NCBI GenBank assembly: GCA_937890525.1
Contig: CALADI010000046.1
Span: 1-64,000 of the forward strand
Direction: 5' to 3'
Length of the DNA stretch: 64,000 nucleotides
Source of the DNA: an uncultured Clostridia bacterium
Lineage (GTDB): Bacteria; Bacillota; Clostridia; Oscillospirales; Oscillospiraceae
Part shown: positions 1-9,229 of the stretch, one piece after another
How positions within the stretch are numbered: the stretch's first letter is position 1
Layout: the number at the start of each line of letters is the position of its first letter
Made by a program: the position numbers and the translations under genes
The notes under the pieces: generated by a model
What the model saw: the letters and a program-made list of their open reading frames with translations, nothing else
Database searches by the model: none
Told to the model about the DNA's origin: nothing

Positions 1-378
1 ATCGGCGCCGCTGACATGGATCACGGTACACAGTCCCTCCACCTCCTCCAGTCCCTCCAGCCGGACACAGGACAGCCCCAGAGAATTGGGGCGGAAGGGG
101 GAACGGGTGGCAAATACCCCGACCCGGGTATTGCCCCCCAGTCTGGGTGGGCGCACCGTGGGGGACCACCCGGAACGGACGGCTTCGGAAAACTGCCAGA
201 TCAGCCACAAGTGGCTGAACCCCTCCATTCCCCGCAGAGCATCGGGGTTGCGGAACTCTGGCTCAAAGACGATGGTAGAGCGCAGTTCCGATACCAGATT
301 GCTCTGTCTGGGGATCCCGAATTTGGTGGGGAAGTCGCTGCGCATCCGGGCAATGGGGTGTATGGTGATTTCTTGCAT
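1..378 (-). CDS. trmO: tRNA m6t6A37 methyltransferase TrmO (TsaA/YaeB family), 3' end cut by window
   Basis: TrmO N-methylates the t6A37 base of some tRNAs. The first 126 codons are present and read off the left edge, so the C-terminus is missing. The translated part carries the family core: a segment near residues 45-58 with GMEGFSHLWLIW, followed by RPPRLGG and the GVFATRSPFRPNSLGLS signature around residues 78-105, which is highly diagnostic. The ATG at 376-378 has an AAAAGGATG ribosome-binding site about 8 nt upstream. The 95 bases to the next gene upstream hold a hairpin. The family is certain from the motifs; substrate specificity is by family knowledge. Confidence 0.9.
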   Translation of the reverse strand, partial: MQEITIHPIARMRSDFPTKFGIPRQSNLVSELRSTIVFEPEFRNPDALRGMEGFSHLWLIWQFSEAVRSGWSPTVRPPRLGGNTRVGVFATRSPFRPNSLGLSCVRLEGLEEVEGLCTVIHVSGAD

Positions 379-440
379 ATGTATCACATCCTTTTTTCCA
401 TCATACCCGAAATGCTGCCGGAATGCAACAGAAAATGGCT

Positions 441-462
441 GCGGGGAAGATGCCTTCCCCGC
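441..462 (-). terminator. Hairpin downstream of DUF378 gene
   Basis: A 9-bp GC-rich inverted repeat (GCGGGGAAG with CTTCCCCGC) with a 4-nt loop lies just after the DUF378 stop. On the minus strand it is followed by CAGCCATTTTC, a weak T-tract, so it is a plausible but not strong intrinsic terminator. Confidence 0.45.
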
Positions 463-473
463 AATGGAGGCGG

Positions 474-677
474 TCATTCGTCTCCGGTGACGGCATTTTT
501 GCGGAACAGGAAAGAAATGCACCACAGCCCCGCCAGTGCCACCAGTCCGTAGACCAGCCGGGAAAGAGTTGCGGTCTGCCCGCCGAAGATCCATGCCACC
601 AGATCAAACTGAAACAGAGCCACCAGCCCCCAGTTGATCGAGCCGACAATGGTCAAGATCAGCGCAATGATATCCAT
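474..677 (-). CDS. DUF378 family small membrane protein
   Basis: A 67-residue protein with two hydrophobic helices (about residues 2-22 and 36-60) and the DUF378 hallmark IVGSINWGLVALFQFDLVA followed by a GL.GLAGL-like second helix. The function of the family is unknown; members are short two-helix membrane proteins common in Firmicutes. The start is the ATG at 675-677, preceded by AGGAGG with 9-nt spacing; longer in-frame starts upstream have no ribosome-binding site. It is transcribed divergently from ispE, separated by about 160 bp. Confidence 0.85.
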   Translation of the reverse strand: MDIIALILTIVGSINWGLVALFQFDLVAWIFGGQTATLSRLVYGLVALAGLWCISFLFRKNAVTGDE

Positions 678-757
678 ATCTTTGAACCTCCTATCATACA
701 CGGTGTGCCCATAGTATCTCCTCTGCGGAAAAGAATATGCGGCGCAGGGAAGAATTG

Positions 758-786
758 TTGCATTTTTCGCCATTTGAGATTATAAT
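758..786 (+). promoter_or_regulatory. Predicted sigma-A promoter of ispE
   Basis: TTGCAT (758-763), 17-bp spacer, TATAAT (781-786), about 50 bp before the ispE start. The -10 is a perfect consensus. Confidence 0.75.
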
Positions 787-836
787 ATAGGTCAATGCCA
801 TGAATGACGGCGAATACAGGAAGGACGGAAACATCT

Positions 837-1694
837 ATGACCACCCTTTATGAAGGCGCATTTGCAAAATTGAATTTAACGCTGGATGTGACCGGCGTGC
901 GGGACGATGGATATCATGATCTGAAAAGCGTGATGCAGACCATCTCCATCCGGGATGACATACAGATCGATGTGGAAACGGGAAAGCCGTGGGAGCTGAC
1001 CTGCGACAAGGAGGGGATCCCCTGCGACGAGCGCAATCTGGCGTGGAAGGCGGCAGAGGTATTCCAGAGGAGCACCAAGCGGGATCTGGGGGGCGTGGCG
1101 ATCCACATCACCAAGCGCATCCCCTCTCAGGCCGGGCTGGGCGGCGGCAGTGCAGATGCCGCGGCGGTGCTGCGGGCGCTGAACCGGCATTACGACTACC
1201 CCCTCTCCATTATGGCGCTGGCGGAACTGGGCGCTGAGGTGGGCAGCGATGTGCCCTTCTGCGTGCTGGGCGGCACGGCAATGGTAGAGGGCAGAGGAGA
1301 GCGCCTGCGGAAGCTGCCGGATATGCCGGAGTGCATTTTCGTGGTGTGCAAGCCCGATTTTTCCATCTCCACCCCGGAACTGTACCGCAAGCTGGACGAG
1401 ACGGTGATCCCCAAGCACCCGGACAACACCGCCATGGAGCGGGCGATCCTCGCCGGAGACATCGGTCAGGTGGCGGAGCAGATCTACAATGTCTTTGACC
1501 CCGTGGTGACCGCGGATCATCTGGAACTGAACTATGTGAAGTCCATCATGAATTCCTACGGTTCGCTGGGACAGCAGATGACGGGATCCGGCTCTGCGGT
1601 ATTTGCTATCCTGCCCAACTTTGAATATGCGGCGGTGGTGTGTAATATGCTCAAGGAGAATTATCCCAACATTTTCATCTGCAAGCCGGTATAA
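837..1694 (+). CDS. ispE: 4-diphosphocytidyl-2-C-methyl-D-erythritol kinase
   Basis: IspE phosphorylates CDP-ME in the MEP route to isoprenoids, a cytoplasmic GHMP kinase. The 285-residue product has the N-terminal AKLNLTL with catalytic Lys11, the glycine-rich ATP loop PSQAGLGGGSADAA (96-109), the catalytic Asp138 in VGSDVPF, and the C-terminal GSGSAVFA motif. Length equals the family norm. The ATG at 837 was preferred over two ATGs near 800-804 because it gives the usual N-terminus and is preceded by AGGAAGGA. The pathway's last step, IspH, is encoded at 33640. Confidence 0.96.
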   Translation: MTTLYEGAFAKLNLTLDVTGVRDDGYHDLKSVMQTISIRDDIQIDVETGKPWELTCDKEGIPCDERNLAWKAAEVFQRSTKRDLGGVAIHITKRIPSQAGLGGGSADAAAVLRALNRHYDYPLSIMALAELGAEVGSDVPFCVLGGTAMVEGRGERLRKLPDMPECIFVVCKPDFSISTPELYRKLDETVIPKHPDNTAMERAILAGDIGQVAEQIYNVFDPVVTADHLELNYVKSIMNSYGSLGQQMTGSGSAVFAILPNFEYAAVVCNMLKENYPNIFICKPV

Positions 1695-1718
1695 TATTGG
1701 AAATAACCGTCCATACTG
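1689..1718 (+). promoter_or_regulatory. Predicted forespore (sigma-F/sigma-G) promoter of spoIIR
   Basis: GTATA (1689-1693), then 15 nt to GTCCATACTG (1709-1718). This fits the sigma-F pattern GYATA-N15-GGnnAnAnTR except at one position, and the sigma-G pattern (GnATA-N18-CATAMTA) except at the last base. spoIIR is a sigma-F/sigma-G gene in Bacillus subtilis. The site spans the ispE stop codon. Confidence 0.5.
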
Positions 1719-1746
1719 CCAGAAATGACAGAATGGACGGTGTTTT
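1707..1746 (+). terminator. ispE terminator hairpin, also in the spoIIR leader
   Basis: CCGTCCAT (1707-1714) pairs with ATGGACGG (1733-1740) and is followed by TGTTTTT, the layout of an intrinsic terminator with an 18-nt loop. It ends directly before the spoIIR ATG. Confidence 0.6.
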
Positions 1747-1747
1747 T

Positions 1748-2359
1748 ATGCTTCGACATTTGAAACGGATCGGATTGCTTATGGGAATCGTCGCAATGGT
1801 GTGGTTCGGGGGCGTGCTAGCCGATTCTGCCCGGCTGCGGGCGGATATCCTGCGGCTACATGTGGTGGCAGATTCAGATGCCCAAGAGGATCAGCAGGTG
1901 AAGTTACAGGTGCGGGATGCCATCATCGGTTCGCTTCGTGAGGGATTGGAGAAATTGACCAGCCCGGAGGAGGCCTACGCCTATGTGGAGCAAATGCTGC
2001 CCAAGCTGACGCAGGTTGCCAATCAGGTGCTCCGGGATGCGGGATTCTCCCAGAATGCCCAAGTGACGCTGGGGCAGGAGCCCTTCCCGGTCAGGGAATA
2101 TGACACCTTTTCCCTGCCGTCGGGGGTATACCATTCCTTGAGGGTGACCATCGGTTCGGGACAGGGGCATAACTGGTGGTGCGTGGTGTTCCCGCAGCTT
2201 TGCGTGGGAGCGACCACACAGGACTTCGTCCAGACGGCACAAACCAGCGAAATGCCCCAGAGCCTCACCGGCGCGTTGACCGGGGAGTACGAGATCCGCT
2301 TCTGGCTGCTGGACAAGTTAGGGGAATTGGAGAATTTTTTGTGGGACGGTTCCGAATAA
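1748..2359 (+). CDS. spoIIR: Stage II sporulation protein R
   Basis: SpoIIR is secreted from the forespore and activates the SpoIIGA protease, which processes pro-sigma-E in the mother cell. The 203-residue product has an N-terminal hydrophobic segment (8-25) that acts as signal peptide or anchor, then the diagnostic LRLHVVADSD motif (35-44; family form LRxHVIANSDxxxDQ) and a C-terminal cysteine-containing domain with WWCVVFPQLC. The ATG at 1748 places the signal peptide correctly; the ribosome-binding site is weak (GGACGGTG), and part of it lies in the 3' arm of the preceding hairpin. Upstream is a forespore-type promoter. Its presence implies an endospore-former. Confidence 0.93.
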   Translation: MLRHLKRIGLLMGIVAMVWFGGVLADSARLRADILRLHVVADSDAQEDQQVKLQVRDAIIGSLREGLEKLTSPEEAYAYVEQMLPKLTQVANQVLRDAGFSQNAQVTLGQEPFPVREYDTFSLPSGVYHSLRVTIGSGQGHNWWCVVFPQLCVGATTQDFVQTAQTSEMPQSLTGALTGEYEIRFWLLDKLGELENFLWDGSE

Positions 2360-2418
2360 GTCCGAAATATGATATCATTTCTGTGATATGATCCAGAGAG
2401 AAAGGATGGTGGAGAACG

Positions 2419-5400
2419 GTGTTGAATCTTCTGATCGGCACAGACTGGGTGGCAAACCGGGATCGGGTGCTGGATGAAGTGGCAGATGGTGTCGCTAGAG
2501 GCCATGAGGGACTGGTGCTGCTGGTGCCGGAACTGATCAGCCATGACGCAGAGCGCCGGCTGTGTGACCGGGCGGGGGATACCGCCAGCAGATATGCCCA
2601 GGTACTCTCTTTTACCCGATTGGTGCGGAGCGTGTCAGAATGGTGCCAGATCGCCGCACCGAAATGCCTTGACAACGGAGGCCGGCTGACCGCCATGGCG
2701 GCTGCTGCCAGAATGCTGTCCGGGCGGCTGAAAAGCTATGCTTCGGTGGAGACCAGACCGGAATTTTTGACGGAACTGCTCAACGCAGTAGACGAGTTCA
2801 AGCGATGCTGCGTGACCCCGGCGGATTTAATGGCAGCGTCCGTCCAGACGCAGGGAACGCTGGCGCAGAAGCTGGAGGAACTTTCGCTGATTTTGGAAGG
2901 GTACAACAGCCTGTGCGCCCAAGGTCTGCGGGATCCCCGGGATCTGATGGATTGGGTCTTGGAGCAGATGGAGACAAGCGACTATGCCCAAAGGCACAGT
3001 TTCTACATAGATGGTTTCCCGGATTTTTCCCGACAGAACCTACAGATCCTTCGCCATCTGATCCAGTACAGCCCCGCTGTCACGGTGAGCCTGAACTGCG
3101 ACCGGATCCCCTCGACAGATCCGGCGTTTCAGGGCGTGGGGGAGACGGCTCGCCAGTTGGAAAAAATAGCAAGAGCCATGGATATCCCTGTGAACATCAT
3201 TTCGGTAGAGCCCCGGGACGATGGGCTGTTTCGCGCCTGCCGGCGGGTATTTCATGGAACGATCCGGGAAGATCCCAGCCTAGAGGAGCGGCTGCACATG
3301 ATCCGCTGTGACAGCGTGTTCGATGAATGCACCGCAGCGGCAGAGCGGGTACTGGAACTGACGGCAGATCACAGCCGGTATCGGGATATCGGCATCGTGT
3401 GTACGGACATCAATGCTTACCGGGATACCCTATCCCTAGTGTTCCGTCGATGCGGTATCCCAGTTTATCTGTCCGGCACGGAGGATATCTTGGAAAAGAC
3501 TGCTGTTGCCACGGTGCTGGCGGCGCTGGATGCAGCGCTGGATGGATTGCAGCAGAAGGATGTGCTGCGGTATTTCAAATCTATCCTGTCCGGTATCAGC
3601 CCCGAACTGTGCGACTGCATCGAGAACTATGCCGTAACATGGGGCATCCGGGGAGAGAAGTGGACTCGCCCGTGGGACAGAAAGCCCAGCGGTCTGGGCT
3701 CGGAGTGGACACAGCAGGATCGGGAACTGCTGGAAGAGCTGAACCGGGGTAGAGAACTGGGGATCCGTCCGCTGGTGGAACTTCGGCGGAGTATGTCCAA
3801 GGCCAAGACCCTCGCCGATCAGGTGCAGGCGGTCTACGGATTTTTGCAGCAGATCGACCTTGCGGGCAAGCTGGAGCAGCTGGCGGCACAGGCGGATGCC
3901 CGGGGGGACAACCGGCAGGCGCAGGAGTATCACCAGCTTTGGGAGATCCTGCTGTCGGCATTGGAGCAGTTGTCGGATATGCTGGGTGCGACCCATTGGG
4001 AGCAGGAGCATTTTACACGACTGTTCCGGCTGCTGCTGAGCCAGTACGATGTAGGCACCATCCCTACGGTACTGGACTGCGTATCGGTGGGTGATCCGTC
4101 TGCCATGCGGTGCCAGCAGGTTCGCCATCTGCTGATCTTGGGGGCATCTGAAGGGAAATTCCCGGGGTATGGGGGGTATTTCGGCATCCTCACTGATCAG
4201 GAGCGGACCCAGCTTCAGAAGCTGGGGGTGCAGCTCACCGGTGGCGCCATGGAAAATATGACGGCGGAATTCTTTGAGATCTACGGCTGTCTGTGCGGCG
4301 CCGGGGACTCCATTACCGTATCCTGCCCGGTGGGACAGAGCGCCTATCCCTATCGCAGATTGTGCGCCGCCGTGGGAAAGAAGGATGGAGATCCCGTCCA
4401 CCCGGAATTGGGATCGGCGCTGTCTGACCCGTGGGAGGCGGGGGCGTTTTTGGCTCGGTTCCGTATGGCAGATGAAGCGGCAGAGCTGGGGCTGCGATCG
4501 GAATATGACTCGGCAAGAAGTCACGGGAATTTCCGGCTGGGGCAGGTTGCCCCGGAGCATATCCGCAGCCTTTACGGCAACACATTGCGGCTGTCGGCAT
4601 CTCAAATCGACACCCAAGCCGAGTGCCGCCTGTCCTATTTTCTGCGCTACGGACTGCGTGCAAAGGAGCGCCGGGAGATCACCATCGATCCTGCGGAGTT
4701 CGGCACCTATGTCCATGCGGTGCTGGAAGAGACTGCCCGTGCGATAAGATCCATGGGGGGCTTCCATCAGGTGACGCTGGAGCAGACCATGGACATTGCC
4801 AAGGCATCGGCGCAGGAATATGCCGGCGAGCGGTTTGACCAGTTGGATTCCCAGCGGCTTCGCTATCTCTTCGGCAGAAACGGTCAGGAATTGGATGCGG
4901 TGGTTCAGGAACTGTGGCAGGAGCTCTCCCAGTCGGGGTTTGAGCCGGCGGCATTTGAATTGAAATTCGACCGGGATGGACAGATGCCCCCGGTTCGGAT
5001 CCCCGGAGCACCCATGAATGCGGAGATCCGGGGCTTTGTGGATCGGGTGGATGCATTTTGCGACGGGTACCGCAACTTTTTCCGGGTGGTGGACTACAAG
5101 ACCGGGAAAAAGTCCTTTGATTACTGCGATGTATTCAACGGCGTGGGGCTTCAGATGCTTCTTTACCTCTTTGCCCTTGAGCAGGGGGGTGAGGAGCTTC
5201 TGGGCGAGCATCCCGTGGGCGCCGGTGTCCAGTATTTTCCTGCCCGGTATCCCTATCTGACGGAGGACGGGAGACTGTCCCCGGAGCAGGCGGAGAAGGA
5301 GCGGGACAAGGAATGGAAGCGGCAGGGGTTGATCTTGCTGGACGAAGAGGTGATCCGTGCCATGGAGCCGGGTGACCAGCCCAAACGCCTGAGCTGCAAG

Positions 5401-5688
5401 CGAAAAAGCGACGGGACACTGACGGGGGATCTGGCGGACAGCGGACAGATGCGGATGCTCAAGTGCTATGTATTCGATCTGCTGGCACGGATGGTGGGGC
5501 AGATCGCCGCGGGCATCGTAGACCCTGATCCCTATACCCGGGGCAGCAGCCACAGCGCCTGCACCTTCTGTCCCTATGGTGCAGTCTGTGCCCAGATTCG
5601 GGAAGCCGGGCGGCGCAATTACAAGGCGATGGACAGCAAGCGTTTCTGGGAGGAGATCGACAGGAGGGTGAACGAGCATGGAAAATAA
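2419..5688 (+). CDS. addB: ATP-dependent nuclease subunit B (AddB)
   Basis: AddB is the Fe-S-containing nuclease/Chi-recognition subunit of the AddAB double-strand-break resection complex. The 1089-residue length fits. The C-terminal nuclease domain is intact: GTYVHAVLEE, then GFVDRVDAF and VVDYKTGKK, and the four Fe-S cysteines are C736, C1048, C1051 and C1057 (CTFCPYGAVC). Odd feature: the N-terminus, where AddB proteins normally carry a Walker A loop (GRSGSGKT in B. subtilis), reads IGTDWVANRDR and has no GK(S/T). The start is GTG at 2419 after GGTGGAG. It overlaps addA by 11 bp, indicating translational coupling. Confidence 0.93.
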   Translation: MLNLLIGTDWVANRDRVLDEVADGVARGHEGLVLLVPELISHDAERRLCDRAGDTASRYAQVLSFTRLVRSVSEWCQIAAPKCLDNGGRLTAMAAAARMLSGRLKSYASVETRPEFLTELLNAVDEFKRCCVTPADLMAASVQTQGTLAQKLEELSLILEGYNSLCAQGLRDPRDLMDWVLEQMETSDYAQRHSFYIDGFPDFSRQNLQILRHLIQYSPAVTVSLNCDRIPSTDPAFQGVGETARQLEKIARAMDIPVNIISVEPRDDGLFRACRRVFHGTIREDPSLEERLHMIRCDSVFDECTAAAERVLELTADHSRYRDIGIVCTDINAYRDTLSLVFRRCGIPVYLSGTEDILEKTAVATVLAALDAALDGLQQKDVLRYFKSILSGISPELCDCIENYAVTWGIRGEKWTRPWDRKPSGLGSEWTQQDRELLEELNRGRELGIRPLVELRRSMSKAKTLADQVQAVYGFLQQIDLAGKLEQLAAQADARGDNRQAQEYHQLWEILLSALEQLSDMLGATHWEQEHFTRLFRLLLSQYDVGTIPTVLDCVSVGDPSAMRCQQVRHLLILGASEGKFPGYGGYFGILTDQERTQLQKLGVQLTGGAMENMTAEFFEIYGCLCGAGDSITVSCPVGQSAYPYRRLCAAVGKKDGDPVHPELGSALSDPWEAGAFLARFRMADEAAELGLRSEYDSARSHGNFRLGQVAPEHIRSLYGNTLRLSASQIDTQAECRLSYFLRYGLRAKERREITIDPAEFGTYVHAVLEETARAIRSMGGFHQVTLEQTMDIAKASAQEYAGERFDQLDSQRLRYLFGRNGQELDAVVQELWQELSQSGFEPAAFELKFDRDGQMPPVRIPGAPMNAEIRGFVDRVDAFCDGYRNFFRVVDYKTGKKSFDYCDVFNGVGLQMLLYLFALEQGGEELLGEHPVGAGVQYFPARYPYLTEDGRLSPEQAEKERDKEWKRQGLILLDEEVIRAMEPGDQPKRLSCKRKSDGTLTGDLADSGQMRMLKCYVFDLLARMVGQIAAGIVDPDPYTRGSSHSACTFCPYGAVCAQIREAGRRNYKAMDSKRFWEEIDRRVNEHGK

Positions 5689-8600
5689 TCTTACACCGCA
5701 GCAGCGTCAGGCGGTAGAGGATCGGGGCGGAAAGCTGCTGGTCAGCGCCGCCGCCGGGTCGGGAAAAACCAAGGTTCTGGTGGATCGTCTGCTGAGCTAT
5801 GTGATGGATCCTGATGATCCGTGCAACATCGACGATTTTCTCATTATTACATATACCAAGGCGGCAGCGGCAGAACTCCGGGGCAAGATCGCCGCCAAGC
5901 TGTCAGAGCATCTGGCTGAGCAGCCGGAGAATCACCATTTGCAGCGGCAGATGCAGCGGCTGTATCTGGCGAAGATCTCCACGGTGCACGCCTTCTGCGG
6001 CGATCTGCTGCGTGAGCATGCTTACGCCGTAGACCTGCCCTCGGACTTCCGGGTGGCAGATGAAAATGAGTGCCGTCAGCTTCGGGAGCAGGCCATGACC
6101 GAGCTGCTGGAAAATGCATATGCCGAGGGTTTGGAGGATCCCTTCTTCCGTGCTTTCATCGATACCCAAGGCTTGGGCAAGGATGACCGAATGGTACCGG
6201 AGATCCTGTTTAAGGTCTATGACAGCGCCCGGTGCCACCTAGACCCCAAGGGATGGCTGGCGCATTGCCTGAAAAGCATGGATCTTGCCCAAGAGCAGGA
6301 TGCGGCGCAGACGGTTTGGGGCAGATACCTCATGGCGGATCTGAAGGAATATCTGGCGCTTCAGCGCAGCGCCATGGCACAGTGTGCGGAGCTGGCGGAG
6401 CAGGACCCTCTCATGGAGAAGCCTGCGGCGACTCTGCGGACAACATTGGCGGGATTGGATGAATTGGCGCAGGCTGAAACATGGGATCAGGTGGCAGCGC
6501 TGCGAAAGATCGACTACGGCCGTTTGGTGTTTTCCAAAAAAATTGCAGACCTAGAGTTGGCAGAACGGATCAAATCCGTCCGGGAAGGGTGCAAAAAGGG
6601 GCTGGAAAGCCGTCTGAAGATCTTCTGCGACCCCTCTCGGCAGGTCATGGAGGATCTGCGACAGACCGGAGATGCCATCCATGGACTTATCGATCTGACG
6701 GTGGAATTTGGGCGGCGCTATGAGGGATTGAAGCGGAAAAAACGGGTACTGGATTTCAGCGATCTGGAGCATCGGACATTGGATCTCCTGCTGGGCAAGG
6801 ACCGCCGAGCCGTGACCAAGGCGGCAGAAGAGATCGACAGCCGATTCCGTGAGGTTCTTGTGGACGAATATCAGGACTCCAACGCCGTACAGGATGCCAT
6901 CTTCGGGGCACTGACCGCCCGGCGGCAGAACTGCTTTATGGTAGGAGATGTGAAGCAGTCCATCTACCAATTCCGGCTGGCAGACCCCGGGATCTTTCTG
7001 GAAAAATATGCAAGCTACGCTATGGCTGAGGACGCAGTACCGGGACAGGGACGCAAGGTCATGCTCAGCCGGAACTTCCGTTCCGGCGGCAGTGTGCTGG
7101 AAGCCACCAACGATGTGTTCTACCGCTGCATGAGCACCCGGGTGGGCGGCTTGGATTACACCCAGCAGGAAGCGCTGGTGGAGGGAGTCCCCCATGAGCC
7201 TTTGGGTGAGCCGGAGGTGGAGCTTCATGTGATCCAGACTGCGTCTGATGCTTACCGGGAGGAAGCGGAGTTTGTTGCGGATCGGATTCGGGAACTGCTG
7301 TCCGCCGGTCACATGGTTCGGGGCAAGGATGGGCTGCGTCCCATCGAACCGGAGGACATCGTGATTCTGCTTCGTTCCCCTGGCTCTGTGGGGCAGGTGT
7401 TTCAGGATGCGCTGGCACGGCGGGGGATCCGCAGCGGTTTTGGCGGCGGCGTGGATCTGCTTCAGACTGGGGAGATCGGCGTGCTTCGATCTCTGCTTCA
7501 GGTGATCTCCAACCCAAGGCAGGATATTCCCTTGACGGCGGTGCTGATGAGCCCGGTGTATGCCTTCAGCGCCGACGATCTGGCACGGATCCGGGGTGGC
7601 AGCAAAAGCGGTGATCTGTATGATGCGCTGACGGCAGACCAAACGGAGCAGTCCCGGTCATTTTTGGACGACCTTGCTCATTTTCGGTGGGTCGCCCGGA
7701 CGGCGACTCTTGCCGGATTGCTGGAGGAGATCTTCTGCCGGACTCGAATGGACAGCATTTACGGCGCTATGGAATCCGGGGTGGAGCGGACAGCCAATCT
7801 GCGGGACTTCTTCCAGACGGCGGTGACCTTTGAGGGGTCGAATCGGCGGGATCTGGATCAGTTTTTGGAATACTTGGATCTGATGCAGACCAAGGGGATG
7901 ACTGCCCCGGAGCGTGCCACCGGCGGCGCTGTGGGGATCATGAGCATTCACAAGTCCAAGGGACTGGAATACCCGGTGGTGTTCCTCAGCGCCCTATCCA
8001 GAAGCTTTAACCGGGAGGATCTGCGTGCCAATGTGCTGTGCGACGGAGAACTTGGACTGGGGCTTTCCGCTGTGGATCAGCAGACCAGAGTCCGCTATCC
8101 CACCATTGCCAAGCGTGCTGTGGCGGCAAAAGCAAGCGGCAGCAGTCTGAGCGAGGAACTGCGGGTGCTGTATGTAGCCATGACCCGGGCAAGGGACCGG
8201 CTGATCATGACCTACGCCGCCAAGACCCCGGAAAAGGAATTGCAGGCGGTGGCCCACAGGCTGGATATCTGCGGCCCTCAGCTGTTGGCAGGGGATGTGA
8301 CCTGTCCCGGGGAATGGGTGCTGATGGAGGCCATGTGCCGCACCGAAGCAGGTGCCTTGTTTGAACTGGCACAGGGACGCCCCAATCAGACCCGTATGGC
8401 GCAGCACCCGTGGCTGATCCGGGTACACCGGCAGGAGGAGACATCGGCAGGGACGGCATCGGTGGAGCAGGAGGAGAATGTGGGGGCACCGGATCGGCAG
8501 ACCATCGCCCGGATCGGGTGGTTTCTTGCGGCGGAATATCCCCACAAAGCGGCGGTAACCATGCCCTCCAAGCAAACGGCCACCCAGCTCAAGGGCAGGC

Positions 8601-9184
8601 AGAAGGATCTGGAAGCGGCGGAGAATACCCATGTACCGGCATTCTCCGGCACATGGCGCTCCCTTGGGGATCCCCTCCAAGGGGGCAAGGCGTATGGAAC
8701 TGCCATGCACACGCTGATGCAATATCTGGACTTTGCCAAGGGAGAGCAGATGCAGGGTTTGGAAGAGGAGATCGCCCGTCTGATCCGGCGGGGGCTTCTC
8801 ACAGAGGAGCAAGCCCGGCATATCGACCGTCAGGCTGTTGCAGCCTTCCTGCAAACGGATCTTGGACAGCGAATGATCCACGGTCAGGTGATCCGGGAGT
8901 TCAAATTCTCCATTTTGGAGGATGCGTCGGAATATGATCCCCGGCTTCATGATGAGAAGGTGCTGCTTCAAGGCGTGGTGGACTGCGCCTTACTGGAGCA
9001 GGAGGGCATCACTGTGGTGGATTTCAAGACCGACCGAGTGACGCCGGAGGAGGAGCAGATCCTTGCCCGGCGCTATGCCGGACAGGTACAGCTCTATGCC
9101 CGGGCGCTGGAACGGATCTACCAGCAGCCGGTGATCCATCGGTATCTGTATTCCTTCCGTCTGAAGAAGTTGATAGAGGTGTGA
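5678..9184 (+). CDS. addA: ATP-dependent helicase/nuclease subunit A (AddA)
   Basis: The UvrD-type motor and second nuclease of AddAB. At 1168 residues it is typical. Helicase motifs in order: Q-motif LTPQQRQAV (5-13), Walker A SAAAGSGKT (23-31), motif Ia TYTKAAAAEL, motif II VDEYQDSN (395-402), motif III GDVKQSIYQFR, motif IV SRNFRSG, motif V MSIHKSKGLEYPVVF and motif VI LYVAMTRARDRL. The C-terminal nuclease motif GVVDCAL...VVDFKTD has catalytic Asp and Lys near 1115-1117. All catalytic positions are conserved, in contrast to the degenerate ATP loop of its partner AddB. Confidence 0.96.
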   Translation: MENNLTPQQRQAVEDRGGKLLVSAAAGSGKTKVLVDRLLSYVMDPDDPCNIDDFLIITYTKAAAAELRGKIAAKLSEHLAEQPENHHLQRQMQRLYLAKISTVHAFCGDLLREHAYAVDLPSDFRVADENECRQLREQAMTELLENAYAEGLEDPFFRAFIDTQGLGKDDRMVPEILFKVYDSARCHLDPKGWLAHCLKSMDLAQEQDAAQTVWGRYLMADLKEYLALQRSAMAQCAELAEQDPLMEKPAATLRTTLAGLDELAQAETWDQVAALRKIDYGRLVFSKKIADLELAERIKSVREGCKKGLESRLKIFCDPSRQVMEDLRQTGDAIHGLIDLTVEFGRRYEGLKRKKRVLDFSDLEHRTLDLLLGKDRRAVTKAAEEIDSRFREVLVDEYQDSNAVQDAIFGALTARRQNCFMVGDVKQSIYQFRLADPGIFLEKYASYAMAEDAVPGQGRKVMLSRNFRSGGSVLEATNDVFYRCMSTRVGGLDYTQQEALVEGVPHEPLGEPEVELHVIQTASDAYREEAEFVADRIRELLSAGHMVRGKDGLRPIEPEDIVILLRSPGSVGQVFQDALARRGIRSGFGGGVDLLQTGEIGVLRSLLQVISNPRQDIPLTAVLMSPVYAFSADDLARIRGGSKSGDLYDALTADQTEQSRSFLDDLAHFRWVARTATLAGLLEEIFCRTRMDSIYGAMESGVERTANLRDFFQTAVTFEGSNRRDLDQFLEYLDLMQTKGMTAPERATGGAVGIMSIHKSKGLEYPVVFLSALSRSFNREDLRANVLCDGELGLGLSAVDQQTRVRYPTIAKRAVAAKASGSSLSEELRVLYVAMTRARDRLIMTYAAKTPEKELQAVAHRLDICGPQLLAGDVTCPGEWVLMEAMCRTEAGALFELAQGRPNQTRMAQHPWLIRVHRQEETSAGTASVEQEENVGAPDRQTIARIGWFLAAEYPHKAAVTMPSKQTATQLKGRQKDLEAAENTHVPAFSGTWRSLGDPLQGGKAYGTAMHTLMQYLDFAKGEQMQGLEEEIARLIRRGLLTEEQARHIDRQAVAAFLQTDLGQRMIHGQVIREFKFSILEDASEYDPRLHDEKVLLQGVVDCALLEQEGITVVDFKTDRVTPEEEQILARRYAGQVQLYARALERIYQQPVIHRYLYSFRLKKLIEV

Positions 9185-9188
9185 AAAA

Positions 9189-9220
9189 GCGCCCCCTTAT
9201 CCGACCGGACAAGGGGGCGC
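9189..9220. terminator. Bidirectional terminator between addA and the convergent membrane gene
   Basis: A 14-bp stem (GCGCCCCCTTATCC against GGACAAGGGGGCGC, one mismatch) with a 4-nt loop. On the minus strand the stem is followed by TTTTT, so it best terminates the minus-strand gene; on the plus strand a weaker GATTTT follows. Confidence 0.75.
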
Positions 9221-9229
9221 AGATGGATT

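Noticed and set aside
1692..1719. Reading the spoIIR upstream element as a sigma-E promoter (TAATATT-N13-CATACTGC)
   Set aside because: It fits sigma-E loosely too, but spoIIR must act in the forespore before sigma-E is active; the forespore reading GTATA-N15/18 fits biology and sequence better.
3436..5679. A 747-codon open frame antisense to addB
   Set aside because: Same artefact of codon bias; addB has all family motifs on the other strand.
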